A stretch of 64,000 nt of DNA, taken from assembly GCA_020073485.1 (NCBI GenBank), contig JAIQFB010000007.1, positions 1 through 64,000 on the forward strand, in the 5' to 3' direction. Shown here in pieces: positions 36,572 through 47,961 of the stretch (its first letter is position 1; each line of letters starts with the position of its first letter). The stretch comes from Terriglobia bacterium. GTDB lineage: Bacteria; Acidobacteriota; Terriglobia; Acidiferrales; UBA7541. The translations under genes were made by a program, and so were the position numbers. The notes under the pieces were generated by a model, which was given only the letters and a program-made list of their open reading frames with translations, made no database searches and was not told where the DNA came from.

Positions 36572-37024
36572 ATGAGCCACGAAGATCACGAACCGAAACT
36601 CTTCAGCCTTTCCGAGGCCGAAACCGCCCGGCGCCACGTCGAGCCGCTGCTGATCGAAGCCATGGAAGGCAATCGCGAGATGGAAGAGCTGGACGAGAAA
36701 TTGAGCGCCATCTCGAACCGCATCCTGATCATGGGCGGGATCACCATCGACTACGAAGTGGCCGCCCGCGTGCGTTCCGCGCATAATCAGTCGGTTGCGA
36801 AGGTCCGCGACGCCCTCGACCGGATTCACGCCATCGGGTGCGTGGTGAAGGACCTCGAATCCGGCCTGGTGGATTTCCCCGCAGTCCTGGAAAACGAAGA
36901 AGTGTATTTGTGCTGGCGGCTGGGGGAAGACCGCATCCGGTTTTATCACCGGCAAGACGAAGGATTCTCCGGACGCAAACCGATCAATCCGGACGACACC
37001 GGCCCGGAACACCCCATCCAATAA
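36572..37024 (+). CDS. DUF2203 family protein
   Basis: A 150-residue protein: LFSLSEAETARRHVEPLLIEAME, a helical-hairpin segment, then the conserved DLESGLVDFPAVLENEEVYLCWRLGEDRIRFYH, which is the DUF2203 signature, and a Pro/Gly-rich end. It is small, soluble and of unknown function. The ATG at 36572 is chosen; an alternative GTG lies at 36548. It may form a unit with the DUF255 gene 46 bases downstream. Confidence 0.85.
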   Translation: MSHEDHEPKLFSLSEAETARRHVEPLLIEAMEGNREMEELDEKLSAISNRILIMGGITIDYEVAARVRSAHNQSVAKVRDALDRIHAIGCVVKDLESGLVDFPAVLENEEVYLCWRLGEDRIRFYHRQDEGFSGRKPINPDDTGPEHPIQ

Positions 37025-37070
37025 GCCGAATTTCAATCAGCCGGAATGCGCGAATCCGGAAAGGAATGTC

Positions 37071-39203
37071 GTGACCGAAAAACCCCAAGGGCGCCTGGCG
37101 AATTCGGCGAGTCCCTACCTGCGTTCGGCAGTGCACCAGCCGGTGGAGTGGTACGAATGGGGCGCGGAAGCGTTTGCGCGCGCCGCCGCCGAGGACAAGC
37201 CCATCCTGCTCGATATTGGCGCGGTGTGGTGCCATTGGTGCCACGTGATCGACCGCGAAAGCTATGAAGATCCGAGGCTGGCCGCCGTCATCAATCAGCT
37301 CTACATCCCGGTGAAAGTGGACCGCGACGAACGGCCCGATGTGGATGCGCGTTACCAGGCCGCGATCAGCACCATTTCCGGGCAGGGAGGCTGGCCGCTT
37401 ACGGGATTTCTGCTGCCCGATGGGCGCCCGTTTTACGGTGGCACGTATTTTCCGCCGGACGACGCCATGGGGCGGCCGGGATTTCGCCGCATTCTGGAAG
37501 CCGTGGCGGCAAGCTATCGCACGCGCCGCCCAGAGGTCGAAGAGGCGGCCTCGCGGCTGGCCGAAGCGGTGGCGCAATCGGAGACGTTCGCGGGTGCGCG
37601 CGCGGAATTCGATGCGCGCGTGGCCGACGATCAGGCCGAATCCATCCTGAATATGTTTGACTCGCGCAACGGCGGCTTCGGCCGTTCGCCGAAATTTCCG
37701 CATCCCTCGGCGATCGATTTGCTCCTCGAACTCCGCCAGGCGGGCGGCAGCGACCGGTTGCTGGTGGCCGCCGCGTTTACGCTGGAAAAAATGGGCTCAG
37801 GCGGAGTGTACGACCAGGTCGGTGGCGGTTTTCATCGCTATTCAGTGGACGAACGCTGGTGCGTGCCGCATTTTGAGAAAATGTCGTACGACAATTCCGA
37901 GCTGCTGAAAAATTTTCTACACGGCCATCTGGTCGCGCGCGATGCCTTTATGCGGGAAGTGGCCGAAGGGATTATCGACTGGACCAACGCCGTGCTGTCG
38001 GATCAATCACTCGGCGGATTTTACGCCAGCCAGGACGCCGACCAGACGCTGGACGACGACGGCGATTATTTCACGTGGACGCAGGAGGAAGTGCGCGCGG
38101 TATTGACGCCGGAAGAGTCGCGTGTGGTCGAGCTGCGCTATGACGTGGAGCCTCGCGGCGAGATGCACCATAATCCGTCGAAAAATGTTCTGTGGATCGC
38201 GCGGTCCATCGCCGAAATCGCCCAGACCATTGGCGGCGTGGAAATGGCTTCGATTCGCAAGACGCTGGAGGGCGCGAAGGAAAAACTTCTGGCGGCGCGC
38301 GGGGCGCGGCCCGCGCCGTTTGTGGATACGACGCTGTACGTGGCCTGGAACGCGATGTTTGTTTCCGCATATCTCGAGGCGGCGGCCGTGCTGGGCGGGG
38401 AACGCGGCGCCGCCTGCCGCGCATTCGCGCTGAAGACGCTGGATCGCATGCTGGCCGAAGCCTGGAGCGACGAGCGCGGATTCGCGCACCGCATCGGTGG
38501 CGCGCGCCTCGATGGGTCGCTCGACGATCAGGTTTTTGCGGGGCTGGCGCTGCTGGACGCTTACGAGGCGACGCTCGATCAAAAATATTTCGATGCCGCG
38601 CGGCGCGCCGTGGATTTTGCCATCGCCGAATATTTTGACGCGGAGGGTGGCGGATTTTTCGATCGCGCCTCGGGCGCGGCGCCCATGGGAGGGCTCGAAG
38701 TGCGCCGCAAGCCGCTGCAGGATTCGCCCACGCCGGGCGCGAATTCCTCGGCGGCAATTCTGCTCGACCGGTTGTACGGGTACACGGGAGACGCGCGCCA
38801 CCGCGACGCGGCGACGGCGACGCTCGAAGCCTTCGCCGGCATCGCTCCGCGGTTCGGAATTCACGCGTCGAGCTACGGCTTGGCCGCGCTGCTGCACGCG
38901 CGCCAGCCGTTTGAAGTAATCATCACCGGTAAGAGCGGCGATCCGCAAGCGGACGCGCTGGAGCGCGCCGCGCATTCCGTCTACCGCTTTGGCAAGGCCG
39001 TGCTGCGCGTCACGCCCGAGCGCATGACGGCGGCGGGGTCGCTGGCTCCGGCGCTGGCCGAGACGCTGCCGTATTTGCGCGCGGATGTGGCGCAGGCCCT
39101 GGTGTGCGTGGGCACCACGTGCCGCCCGCCGGTCAGCGATTCCGCCGCACTGGTGGCGCTGCTGACGCAGACTCCTCCCATGCTTCATGCGAAGGGTGAC
39201 TGA
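37071..39203 (+). CDS. DUF255 thioredoxin-domain protein (YyaL/SPATA20-like)
   Basis: A 710-residue protein of the YyaL/SPATA20 family. The N-terminal thioredoxin-like domain has LANSASPYLRSAVHQPVEWYEWG, the redox motif WCHWCHVI (about 49-56) in place of the standard CGPC, and WPLTGFLLPDGRPFYGGTYFPP. The rest is an alpha/alpha barrel (glycosidase-like) with FYASQDADQ. Its exact reaction is not settled in the literature I know. The GTG start is preceded by AAAGGAATGTC. Length is close to the family norm. Confidence 0.92.
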   Translation: MTEKPQGRLANSASPYLRSAVHQPVEWYEWGAEAFARAAAEDKPILLDIGAVWCHWCHVIDRESYEDPRLAAVINQLYIPVKVDRDERPDVDARYQAAISTISGQGGWPLTGFLLPDGRPFYGGTYFPPDDAMGRPGFRRILEAVAASYRTRRPEVEEAASRLAEAVAQSETFAGARAEFDARVADDQAESILNMFDSRNGGFGRSPKFPHPSAIDLLLELRQAGGSDRLLVAAAFTLEKMGSGGVYDQVGGGFHRYSVDERWCVPHFEKMSYDNSELLKNFLHGHLVARDAFMREVAEGIIDWTNAVLSDQSLGGFYASQDADQTLDDDGDYFTWTQEEVRAVLTPEESRVVELRYDVEPRGEMHHNPSKNVLWIARSIAEIAQTIGGVEMASIRKTLEGAKEKLLAARGARPAPFVDTTLYVAWNAMFVSAYLEAAAVLGGERGAACRAFALKTLDRMLAEAWSDERGFAHRIGGARLDGSLDDQVFAGLALLDAYEATLDQKYFDAARRAVDFAIAEYFDAEGGGFFDRASGAAPMGGLEVRRKPLQDSPTPGANSSAAILLDRLYGYTGDARHRDAATATLEAFAGIAPRFGIHASSYGLAALLHARQPFEVIITGKSGDPQADALERAAHSVYRFGKAVLRVTPERMTAAGSLAPALAETLPYLRADVAQALVCVGTTCRPPVSDSAALVALLTQTPPMLHAKGD

Positions 39204-39207
39204 ATCG

Positions 39208-39537
39208 ATGAATGAAAAAGACAAACGCGCCTCTCCCCGGTTTAAACCCAAGGCCGGAACGCACATCGTTTACATCGAAGGATCCGCGGCCATCCGGGAC
39301 CTGAGCGAAAATGGCATGTTTGTTCAGGATCCTGAACCTCTTTCTGACGGAACGAAAATCAAATTTGCGCTTCGCCTGGGAACCTTTGATATCCCAATCG
39401 AAGGAATTGTCTCGCGCTCGGCGGCCGGGCAGGGGATGGTCATTCAATTCACGGACATGTCCCGCGAATCGAAAAGGCGACTGCGGATACATCTTTCCGA
39501 ATTGGGCCCCTCGTCCCAGGAACCGAAAAAGAGTTAG
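39208..39537 (+). CDS. PilZ domain protein
   Basis: A 109-residue single PilZ domain, a cyclic-di-GMP receptor. KRASPRFKPKAGTH gives an R(x3)R-like part, RDLSENGMFV the (D/N)xSxxG motif, then EPLSDGTKIKFAL and IEGIVSRSAAGQGMVIQF. Only one arginine of the usual RxxxR precedes FKP (S-P-R), so binding strength is uncertain. The ATG at 39208 lies four bases after the stop of the DUF255 gene, with GAAGGGTGAC as ribosome-binding site, so the two are likely coupled. Confidence 0.85.
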   Translation: MNEKDKRASPRFKPKAGTHIVYIEGSAAIRDLSENGMFVQDPEPLSDGTKIKFALRLGTFDIPIEGIVSRSAAGQGMVIQFTDMSRESKRRLRIHLSELGPSSQEPKKS

Positions 39538-39758
39538 CATCGAGAATTCCTCCAAGCGTGAAAATCCCGTCCGCCGCGGAGGACTACAGCAACCTTCCGC
39601 AGCAGATGTTGCAATTTCACTGATTCAATGCTGCCGCCCGCGCCTTCGGAGTCGAATCTTTTCCATCGCCCCGCCCGGATTCTGCTAACTCTTAAGATCC
39701 GTGGATCTGTGCAACCGCGCCGCCTGACGGTACTCTAATTACTGAGGACTCGTAGCCG

Positions 39759-41102
39759 ATGTTTCACGACAGCCTGCTCGCGATCGGGACTCTTGTGGCG
39801 CTGGGAGTGCTGGCGCTGGCGTGCCTATCGCAGCGGTACTGGTTTGCGCGGGCGTGGAGATTTGCGGGGCTGATCCAGGGGGCGCCGGCGCGCAAAGCGA
39901 TGCGCGGGGCGCTGTTATTGCTTGTGTTCGCCGTGCTGTACGCCGCGTTTGCGGGCGTTACGCGCAACGTGCGCGGGACGGTATCGCGCGGGTCCTGGTG
40001 GACGGCGTTTCTGGGGTTTTGGCTGTCGAGTTCTGTCGTTTCGTATCTGTTCATCAAAATTGTGGCCGGGGCGGATTGGGTCTGGCGGCGCTTACGGTCG
40101 GCAATTTTTTCTCGCGCGCCGGTTCCGGATGCCCCGCATGGTGTAGCCGGGACGGGGGACTCTTCGCGCGGCGAAGCCATCGATCATTCCCGGCGCCGTT
40201 TTTTTCATGCGGCGGGGTTCGTCGCCGGCGCGATCCCGTTTGTCAGCGCCGCGTACGGGTTTGCCGAGGAGCGTTTCCGGTACCAGATCCGCGAAATTGA
40301 AATTCCCCTGGCGAACTTTCCGCGAGCGCTCGACGGCCTGCGCATCACGCAGTTAAGCGATATCCACATTGGATCGTACATGCCCGTCTCGCAGGTGCGC
40401 CGCGCCGTGGGCATGGCCAACGAACTGGGCAGCGACTTGATCGTCGTCACCGGGGATTTTTTGACCACGCGGGGGGATCCTCTGGAAGATTGCATAGCGG
40501 AACTCTCGCGGCTGCGAGCTCCGCTGGGCGTGTGGGGATGCAACGGCAATCATGAGATCTATGCGAACGCCCAAGCAAAATCCGCGGAGTTATTCCAGCA
40601 GCATGGAATGAAGCTGCTACGCCAGGAAAATGCCGAAGTGCGCTGGCAGGGAACACCGTTCAACCTGATTGGCGTGGATTACCAGCGCCAGCGCGACGCC
40701 GATCAGAATCGCGCGCCCATGCTGGTGGGCGCTGAATCGCTGGTCCGCCACGGCATGCCGAATATCCTGCTTTCGCACAATCCCAATTCGTTTCCGCGCG
40801 CGGCCGAATTGGGCATTGAGCTGTCCCTGGCGGGACACACGCATGGCGGCCAGGTGCGCGTCGAAATCCTGGATCACCGCTGGAATCCCGCGATGTTTCT
40901 GACTCCGTACGTTGCCGGGGCATATCACCGTCCTCTGTATTCTTCCTCGCAACTCTCGGACGAGGAGGTTTTCTCTCCGCCGGGAATTCAGCAGGTAGCC
41001 ACCAGCACTATCTACGTGAATCGCGGCCTCGGCACGATCGGCGCGCCGGTCCGGTTGGGCGTTCCTCCTGAAATAACGAAGATCACGTTGCGCTGCTCCT
41101 GA
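39759..41102 (+). CDS. Membrane-anchored metallophosphoesterase (YkuE/YaeI-like)
   Basis: A 447-residue protein with three N-terminal membrane segments (about 5-25, 45-65, 85-105), then SRRRFFHAAGFVAG at about 143, which resembles a twin-arginine signal inside the protein and precedes the catalytic domain. The metallophosphoesterase motifs are in order: SDIHIG, GDF, GNHE, SHNP, GHTHGGQ, at about 203, 234, 265, 345 and 365. Members of the YkuE group act on phospholipid head groups or UDP-diacylglucosamine (LpxG-type). Here the domain would face the periplasm. Function is inferred from family only. Confidence 0.88.
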   Translation: MFHDSLLAIGTLVALGVLALACLSQRYWFARAWRFAGLIQGAPARKAMRGALLLLVFAVLYAAFAGVTRNVRGTVSRGSWWTAFLGFWLSSSVVSYLFIKIVAGADWVWRRLRSAIFSRAPVPDAPHGVAGTGDSSRGEAIDHSRRRFFHAAGFVAGAIPFVSAAYGFAEERFRYQIREIEIPLANFPRALDGLRITQLSDIHIGSYMPVSQVRRAVGMANELGSDLIVVTGDFLTTRGDPLEDCIAELSRLRAPLGVWGCNGNHEIYANAQAKSAELFQQHGMKLLRQENAEVRWQGTPFNLIGVDYQRQRDADQNRAPMLVGAESLVRHGMPNILLSHNPNSFPRAAELGIELSLAGHTHGGQVRVEILDHRWNPAMFLTPYVAGAYHRPLYSSSQLSDEEVFSPPGIQQVATSTIYVNRGLGTIGAPVRLGVPPEITKITLRCS

Positions 41103-41179
41103 CGAAAAGTAAGTCCTGCGAATCCACACGCCTCCGGGTTGCCGTAAGCGCGCTGCGGTGCGATAATTTGGCTGCGTAA

Positions 41180-42625
<1,446 letters not shown>

Positions 42626-42628
<3 letters not shown>

Positions 42629-42716
42629 GACAGGCTTTAGCCTGTCTGCTTTTCAATTGAAACAATCGACCGGGATCTCGCCGTAACCAAACCCGACAGG
42701 CTGAAGTCTGTCCTAC
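42626..42716. repeat. ATAGGACAGGC double-hairpin repeat supplying the thiC stop
   Basis: TAGGACAGGCTTTAGCCTGT at the left faces ACAGGCTGAAGTCTGTCCTA at the right. The TAG stop codon of thiC (42626-42628) is the same triplet as the repeat's left end, where other copies have GTAG. Confidence 0.8.
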
Positions 42717-42760
42717 TGGAACCCCTATTTTCATTTGTACAAAATTTTCACCAAAAACTC

Positions 42761-43453
42761 ATGACTCCGGGAACTGAGCGGAACGAAGCGCTGCGCGAGG
42801 AATTCAACCGCTGGGCCGAGGCCGGGCGCGGCGAGGGCATGGAGGAATCGCATCTTCCGATCGTGCTCCCTGTGCTCGATGCGCTGGGACTGGCGCCGTA
42901 CGACAACGTGCTGGACGTGGGCTGCGGCGCGGGGTGGATGGCGCGGCTGCTGGCCGAACGGCTGCCCGAAGGGCGCGTCATCGGGATGGATATTTCCGAT
43001 GAAATGGTGCGGCGGGCGCGGCGCAACTACGTCTCTATCGAGAATGCAATGTTCGTGATCGGCGGCGTGGATGAAATTCCCTGGGACGCCAATTTTTTCT
43101 CGCACGCGATCTCGGTGGAATCGGGGTATTACTGGCCGGACCCGGCGAAAGGCATGCGCGAGATTTTTCGCGTATTGCGCGAGGGCGGATCGGCATGGAT
43201 TCTGATCAACTACTATCGCGACAATCCGCACTGCCACCAGTGGGCGGAGCAGTTTGCCACGCCCGCGCATTTACTGGGCGCCGGGGAATGGGAGGCGCTG
43301 TTTCGCGATGCGGGGTTTTCCGATATCGCACACCGCCAGATTCCCGACCCCACGCCCGCGCCGGAAACCTATACAGGCCGGTGGTTTCGCGATGCGGCGC
43401 AGTTGCGCGCGTTTCGCGAGGCTGGTGCGCTGCTCGTCCACGGCGTGAAATAG
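42761..43453 (+). CDS. Class I SAM-dependent methyltransferase
   Basis: A 230-residue methyltransferase with VLPVLDALGLAPYDNVLDVGCGAGWMARLLAERL, the SAM site, then RVIGMDISDEMVRRARRNY and the YWPDP...IFRVLREGG pattern of UbiE/COQ5-like enzymes. It lies downstream of thiC but with its own start after the repeat. The acceptor substrate is unknown; quinone or small-molecule methylation are both possible. Confidence 0.87.
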   Translation: MTPGTERNEALREEFNRWAEAGRGEGMEESHLPIVLPVLDALGLAPYDNVLDVGCGAGWMARLLAERLPEGRVIGMDISDEMVRRARRNYVSIENAMFVIGGVDEIPWDANFFSHAISVESGYYWPDPAKGMREIFRVLREGGSAWILINYYRDNPHCHQWAEQFATPAHLLGAGEWEALFRDAGFSDIAHRQIPDPTPAPETYTGRWFRDAAQLRAFREAGALLVHGVK

Positions 43454-43559
43454 CCTTTGCAGCCTTGAATCAGGAGAAGAGGCGCCTTTCCATGATTCGC
43501 ACGCGACGGTTTTCAGAATCGCACTTTTTTTCATCGTTATAAATATTCAAGGGGTCCTA

Positions 43560-44510
43560 ATGAGAAATTTTGCCCGGATGTTTGCACTCGCTTTGCTGAT
43601 CGCCGCGCCGATGGCGGCTAAACCCCGGCCACAACAGGCCGGCCCCGACTTGCCGTGGGCGTATCCGGTACCTGATAAAACGCAGCCGGCCCGCGAAGAG
43701 GAAGGTCCCATGCACGTCCCGGGCAGCACCAAGGCGTACACCCGGGCGCAGATCAACGATGTGATGAATCCGCCCGACTGGTTTCCCGACGCGCACGGGC
43801 CGGCGCCGGCCGTGATCCTTCATGGAAGCGGGGCCGTGATTGCATGTGGCTCCTGCCATCTGATGTCGGGGCTTGGTCATCCCCAATCCGCGAATCTTAC
43901 GGGGCTTACGGTTGCGTATTTCGTGGAGCAAATGGCCGATTTCAAGAGCGGCGCAAGGAAAACCGCTGCCATGCCGGGAATTGCGGCCGCCCTCAGCGAT
44001 GAGGATACGAAAAAAGCCGCGGAGTGGTTTGCGTCGCTCAAACCAAAGACCTGGACCAGAGTGGTTGAAACCGATACCGTGCCGAAATCGTACGTCGATG
44101 CCGAATTCATGCGGGTTCCGCTGCCCGGAGGCGGTACGGAGCCGATCGGCAATCGCATCATCGTATTGCCGGAAGATACTGCGCGGGCGCTGAGCCGCGA
44201 TCCGAACTCCGGCTTTGTCGCCTACGTTCCGAAGGGCAGTATCGCCCGGGGCAAGGAGTTGGCAGAGAATGGAATCGGAGGCATGGGGATAGGTTGTACG
44301 AGTTGCCATGGAGAGTCGCTGGAAGGCATGGGCCAGGCGCCGTCGCTCGCCGGAATGCCTCCCCTCTACATGGTCCGGCAGATCGTCGACATTCAATCCG
44401 GAGCGCGGGCCGGCAACATGATCAAGCCGATGATCGTGTTCGTTAAAAAGGCAACCCTTGACGAAATGATTGCGATCGCCGCGTATGCGGGGTCGCTCGC
44501 CCCTCGGTGA
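43560..44510 (+). CDS. Exported diheme cytochrome c
   Basis: A 316-residue exported c-type cytochrome. There is a signal peptide ([17 protein letters not shown]), and two CxxCH sites: CGSCH (about 97-101) and CTSCH (about 244-248), with [14 protein letters not shown] around the second. Between them are the paralog-shared blocks [20 protein letters not shown] and PKGSI. It is very similar in layout to the second copy on the minus strand at 60686. The start has GGGGTCCTA upstream. It stands one gene before nuoB and Rieske, all on the plus strand. Electron-transfer partners are unknown. Confidence 0.9.
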   Translation: MRNFARMFALALLIAAPMAAKPRPQQAGPDLPWAYPVPDKTQPAREEEGPMHVPGSTKAYTRAQINDVMNPPDWFPDAHGPAPAVILHGSGAVIACGSCHLMSGLGHPQSANLTGLTVAYFVEQMADFKSGARKTAAMPGIAAALSDEDTKKAAEWFASLKPKTWTRVVETDTVPKSYVDAEFMRVPLPGGGTEPIGNRIIVLPEDTARALSRDPNSGFVAYVPKGSIARGKELAENGIGGMGIGCTSCHGESLEGMGQAPSLAGMPPLYMVRQIVDIQSGARAGNMIKPMIVFVKKATLDEMIAIAAYAGSLAPR

Positions 44511-44619
44511 AACCGGGGGCGAAGGCCTTCCTTCGCCGGGACATTTCGCATTTTCCCCGTTTGACTCGCCCAACCGGGGATGGATATACTCCCCACACTT
44601 ACGGGACTCAAGGAGACAC

Positions 44620-45180
44620 ATGGGCGTTCTCGACCAGCGGTTTGAAAAAAATTTCATGATTTCGTCTGTGGACTACGTGTTCAACTGGGCGCGCAAGTCG
44701 GCCATCTGGCCGCTGACGTTCGGCCTGGCGTGCTGCGCGATTGAGATGATTGCGTCGACCACGTCGCGCTTTGACCTGGCGCGGTTTGGCGCCGAAGTGT
44801 TTCGCCCCTCTCCCCGGCAATCCGACCTGATGATCGTGGCCGGCACGGTGACGTTGAAGATGGCGCCGGTGCTCAAGCGCGTGTGGGACCAGATGCCGGA
44901 TCCCAAGTGGTGCATTTCAATGGGAGCCTGCTCAAGCGTGGGAGGGCCGTTTAACGCCTATTCCGTGCTCCAGGGCGTGGATCGCATCGTGCCCGTGGAT
45001 GTTTACGTGGTGGGGTGCCCGCCGCGTCCTGAGGGTTTGATCTACGCGCTGTTGAAGCTGCAGGACAAAATCGACCAAATGTCCCTGGCCAAGAGGCCCA
45101 CCGAGATCCGCCTGCACCCCGGGATGGCAGAAGACTTCAAGCGCAATGTGATGGTGGCGCAGACGCCGTCTCCGCGGTAA
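44620..45180 (+). CDS. nuoB: NADH-quinone oxidoreductase subunit B
   Basis: A 186-residue NuoB carrying the [4Fe-4S] cluster N2 that hands electrons to quinone in complex I. The ATG at 44620 follows CAAGGAGACAC. The cluster ligands are in [20 protein letters not shown] and [11 protein letters not shown]. The protein has normal length and all family blocks. No other nuo subunits are present in the window, unlike the usual nuoA-N cluster, so the gene is displaced or a second copy. Confidence 0.95.
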   Translation: MGVLDQRFEKNFMISSVDYVFNWARKSAIWPLTFGLACCAIEMIASTTSRFDLARFGAEVFRPSPRQSDLMIVAGTVTLKMAPVLKRVWDQMPDPKWCISMGACSSVGGPFNAYSVLQGVDRIVPVDVYVVGCPPRPEGLIYALLKLQDKIDQMSLAKRPTEIRLHPGMAEDFKRNVMVAQTPSPR

Positions 45181-45281
45181 ACGGAGATTTTGGACGGCGG
45201 GATCGAAAGCCCCGTCCGCCATGCCGGACGAGGCATGGCAGCAACTTCAAGTTGTGCTCGAGGTTCAGGAGGAGCACCCGA

Positions 45282-45587
45282 ATGGCATTGATGCGAGTGG
45301 CGCGAAAAGACGAAATTCCGGCAGGGACCATCCGCGAATTTCAAGTCGAGGGCCTGACCATCGCGATCGCGAATGTGGGCGACAAGTTTTATGCGATTCA
45401 TAATACCTGCCTGCACCGCGGCGGGCCCCTTGGCCAGGGGGTGCTTCAGGGGGTGGCGGTTACCTGCCCATGGCACGGATGGCAGTATGACGTCACGACG
45501 GGCAAGCTGGTGATGAACCCTGCCATCGGGGTCAAGACATTCACGATTGAGGCCCGGGGAGACGATCTCTGGGTCGAAGCGGCCTAG
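45282..45587 (+). CDS. Rieske [2Fe-2S] ferredoxin
   Basis: A 101-residue Rieske domain without membrane anchor or signal peptide. The ligands are C-x-H in NTCLHRGGPLGQG and C-x2-H in TCPWHGWQYD, standard for the Rieske-type ferredoxins of dioxygenase systems or nitrite reductase small subunits. The ATG at 45282 follows CAGGAGGAGCACCCGA. It lies 101 bases after nuoB, possibly co-transcribed. A terminal oxygenase partner is not seen here. Confidence 0.93.
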   Translation: MALMRVARKDEIPAGTIREFQVEGLTIAIANVGDKFYAIHNTCLHRGGPLGQGVLQGVAVTCPWHGWQYDVTTGKLVMNPAIGVKTFTIEARGDDLWVEAA

Positions 45588-45741
45588 CAAAGCCCCGCGG
45601 AGTCCGTAACCCTCCATACTAATTCGTTTAAATACATAGACTTATACGGTTCCCCTGCCTTTCTCTGCAGAAATTTTTCGTGAAGCCGATAACCATTTCC
45701 CCGCATCTAAGTCTAAAGGGTTGAAAGACGGAGAGTTATCC

Positions 45742-45783
45742 GTAGCCTGGACGGCCCCGCCTTCCAGGCGAAGGAATTCCTAC
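45742..45783. repeat. Imperfect GTAG...CTAC hairpin upstream of the EVE gene
   Basis: GTAGCCTGGACGG and GCCTTCCAGGC form an imperfect stem, ending in CCTAC. It has the GTAG/CTAC ends and size of a single hairpin-family unit. It lies inside a longer in-frame reading of the EVE gene, arguing for the later start at 45808. Confidence 0.5.
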
Positions 45784-45807
45784 ACTTCGGGCGAGGTCCC
45801 GTGTATT

Positions 45808-46326
45808 ATGTCCGACCGACTGAGCGTAAGTAACGCACATTTTATTCGGAGGCTGCCCGGTTTGTCGACGATTCGCCCACCGGCCAAGCGGAATCACTGG
45901 ATTTTTTCCGTGAATCCGCACCATTATCATTGGGATACGCTGTTCGTGAAGGGCAAGGAGATGTGGCGGGGGGCAGGGACGCGCCCGGACGCCATTCGCG
46001 GCCTGAAGCAGGTCCGGAAGGGTGACCGTGTGTTGTGTTACCACGCCGCGCCGGAACGCGCCCTTTACGCCATAGCCGAGGTCACGCGGGATCCCTACCC
46101 GGATCCGCACGACCGCGAATCGAAGATGATGGTGGCCGACCTGCGAGCCATGGAACGCCTGCCGCGGCAAGTGACCCTGGATGAACTCCGGGAAAACAAC
46201 GCCGTGAAGAAATTGAAGTTCCTGAAGAACGTCCGGCTGATTATTTCCCAGGTGAGCGACGAGGAATACCAGGAGATCCTGCGCATGGCCGGGATTGTCG
46301 CCACGCCGGGGCTGCCGCTGCCGTGA
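45808..46326 (+). CDS. EVE domain protein
   Basis: A 172-residue EVE/PUA-like domain protein. After a short N-terminal extension, NHWIFSVNPHHYHWD starts the fold, then GLKQVRKGDRVLCYHAAPERALYAIAEVTRDPYPDP carries the typical 'GD.v..Y......v.gi..V....Y.Dp' pattern, and RLIISQVSDEEYQEILRMAG ends it. EVE domains bind modified bases and often sit in restriction-like systems, but no defence genes are nearby. ATG 45808 follows GCGAGGTCC. Confidence 0.85.
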   Translation: MSDRLSVSNAHFIRRLPGLSTIRPPAKRNHWIFSVNPHHYHWDTLFVKGKEMWRGAGTRPDAIRGLKQVRKGDRVLCYHAAPERALYAIAEVTRDPYPDPHDRESKMMVADLRAMERLPRQVTLDELRENNAVKKLKFLKNVRLIISQVSDEEYQEILRMAGIVATPGLPLP

Positions 46327-46488
46327 AGTGGTGACTGGTGATTACTGACCGCTGACTGGTGAAGACCGGTTGCAGATTCCCATCTGTTTTTCCTTCTTCA
46401 GAGCCCGATCTGCTTCATCCTACGTTAAGAAATAATTCCGACAACCATCGTCAGGCCTTTGGACGTGGTATTTTGGTGGTCTCATTCC

Positions 46489-47355
46489 ATGCCGGAACTT
46501 CCTGAAGTTGAAACCGTCGTGCGCGGGCTGCGCTTGTTGCTGCCTGGACGAACGATTTTGGACGTGCGATTGGGCAAGGTGGATTTCGTCGATGATCCGG
46601 CCTCGCTGGCGGAGTCCTTGCCGGGGAAGCGAATCGTGGACGTGGCGCGCCTTGGGAAATTCATTTGTGTCGCGCTGGAGCCCGGTAAGGATCTTTCCGG
46701 CGCCGCAGGCGTCTCCGAATCCCGGCTGAATTTCATTGTTCATCTTGGGATGACCGGGCAACTGACTGTAAAGAGCGCCGGCGACCCGGTCAAATCGCAT
46801 ACGCACTGCTTTTTTGGGCTGGACGATGGGCAGGAGATTCGTTACAGGGATATCCGGCGGTTTGGGCGCATGCTCGTGGTTCCGGAATCCGGGATGCGCG
46901 AGTTCCTGGGACATTTGGGGCGGGAACCGCTGGAGATCGGGGCGGAAGAATTCTGCAAGGAGTTTTCCTCGCGGCGGGCGCGGGTGAAGGCGCTGCTGCT
47001 CGATCAGCGCGTGCTTCGCGGCGTTGGAAACATCTACGCGGACGAAAGCTTGTTCCGCGCGCGGCTGCATCCGGCGCGAATCGCGGCGAGCCTTACGAAG
47101 AAACAAATGCTGGCGCTACACCGCGCCGTCCGCGAAATTTTGGAGGCCGCGATTCATTTTCGCGGCTCCTCGATTTCGGACTATGTGGACGCCAAGGGAA
47201 TGCGCGGGAAATTTCAGCAGCAGCATCGCGTGTACCAACGCAAAGGGAAGGCGTGTTTTCGCTGCCGGGGGAAAATACGGCGCGTGATAGTGGCGGGGCG
47301 CAGCAGTTATTTTTGTCCGCGCTGCCAGCCGGCGCCGCGCGCGCGGAAAAAGTAA
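46489..47355 (+). CDS. mutM: Formamidopyrimidine-DNA glycosylase
   Basis: MutM removes 8-oxoguanine and formamidopyrimidines from DNA and nicks the abasic site. The start at 46489 is set by the required [10 protein letters not shown]: Pro2 forms the Schiff base and Glu3 is catalytic. The 288 residues include [13 protein letters not shown], the helix-two-turn-helix region with [18 protein letters not shown], and the C-terminal zinc finger [25 protein letters not shown] (CxxC and CxxC). dtd begins 39 bases after its stop and is probably co-transcribed. Confidence 0.97.
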   Translation: MPELPEVETVVRGLRLLLPGRTILDVRLGKVDFVDDPASLAESLPGKRIVDVARLGKFICVALEPGKDLSGAAGVSESRLNFIVHLGMTGQLTVKSAGDPVKSHTHCFFGLDDGQEIRYRDIRRFGRMLVVPESGMREFLGHLGREPLEIGAEEFCKEFSSRRARVKALLLDQRVLRGVGNIYADESLFRARLHPARIAASLTKKQMLALHRAVREILEAAIHFRGSSISDYVDAKGMRGKFQQQHRVYQRKGKACFRCRGKIRRVIVAGRSSYFCPRCQPAPRARKK

Positions 47356-47393
47356 TTTTGGGGCGCGGGATTGGCCAGATAAGGAGTTTCCTT

Positions 47394-47843
47394 TTGCGTG
47401 CGGTCGTACAGCGTGTGATTCGCGCCCGCGTCACGGTTGACGCTCGCATCCGCGGAGAAATCCGTTCGGGAGTGCTGATACTGCTAGGGGTCGCCAAGAC
47501 CGACAATATGGAATCCGGCTCTTATCTGGCGGAAAAAATCGCGAACCTGCGCATTTTTCCGGACGCGGCGGGAAAGATGAACCTCTCGCTGCTGGAAGTG
47601 AAGGGCGCGGCGCTGGTGGTCTCGCAGTTCACGCTATATGGAGATACGCGCGGCGGGCGCAGGCCGTCGTATATTCAGGCGGCCGCGCCCGAACAGGCGA
47701 ACGCGTTGTACGAGGAATTCGTCGGGTCGCTGCGCGCGCTGGGCGTGCCCGTCGAGACCGGGGTGTTTCAGGCGCATATGGAAGTTGAATTGACCAACGA
47801 CGGGCCAGTCACGATTCTGCTGGATTCGGAAAAAATAATTTGA
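47394..47843 (+). CDS. dtd: D-aminoacyl-tRNA deacylase
   Basis: DTD hydrolyses D-aminoacyl- (and glycyl-)tRNA mischarged on tRNA. The TTG at 47394 is chosen because AAGGAG lies at 47381-47386 and MRAVVQRV is the invariant beginning; the longer ORF is not supported. The 149-residue protein has [19 protein letters not shown] (the SQxT motif) and [15 protein letters not shown], holding the Gly-Pro motif. Length is normal. It follows mutM closely. Confidence 0.93.
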   Translation: MRAVVQRVIRARVTVDARIRGEIRSGVLILLGVAKTDNMESGSYLAEKIANLRIFPDAAGKMNLSLLEVKGAALVVSQFTLYGDTRGGRRPSYIQAAAPEQANALYEEFVGSLRALGVPVETGVFQAHMEVELTNDGPVTILLDSEKII

Positions 47844-47920
47844 ACGCGCGTGGCGGTCCTTCCACGTCAGCGCTGCGGCACGATCAGTCATGGGCTCATC
47901 CGGGCATGGAAACATTTCAG

Positions 47921-47955
47921 TTTCCCGTGAAAAGTATGTCGGGAAACGATATAAT
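47921..47955 (+). promoter_or_regulatory. Promoter with operator-like inverted repeat ahead of the MarR gene
   Basis: TTTCCCG (47921-47927) and CGGGAAA (47940-47946) are perfect inverted arms separated by 12 bases. TATAAT at 47950-47955 is a perfect -10 box. The repeat covers the -35 region, where MarR regulators typically bind to repress themselves. Transcription would begin near 47962, ruling out the upstream starts of the ORF. Confidence 0.6.
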
Positions 47956-47961
47956 TTCCTG

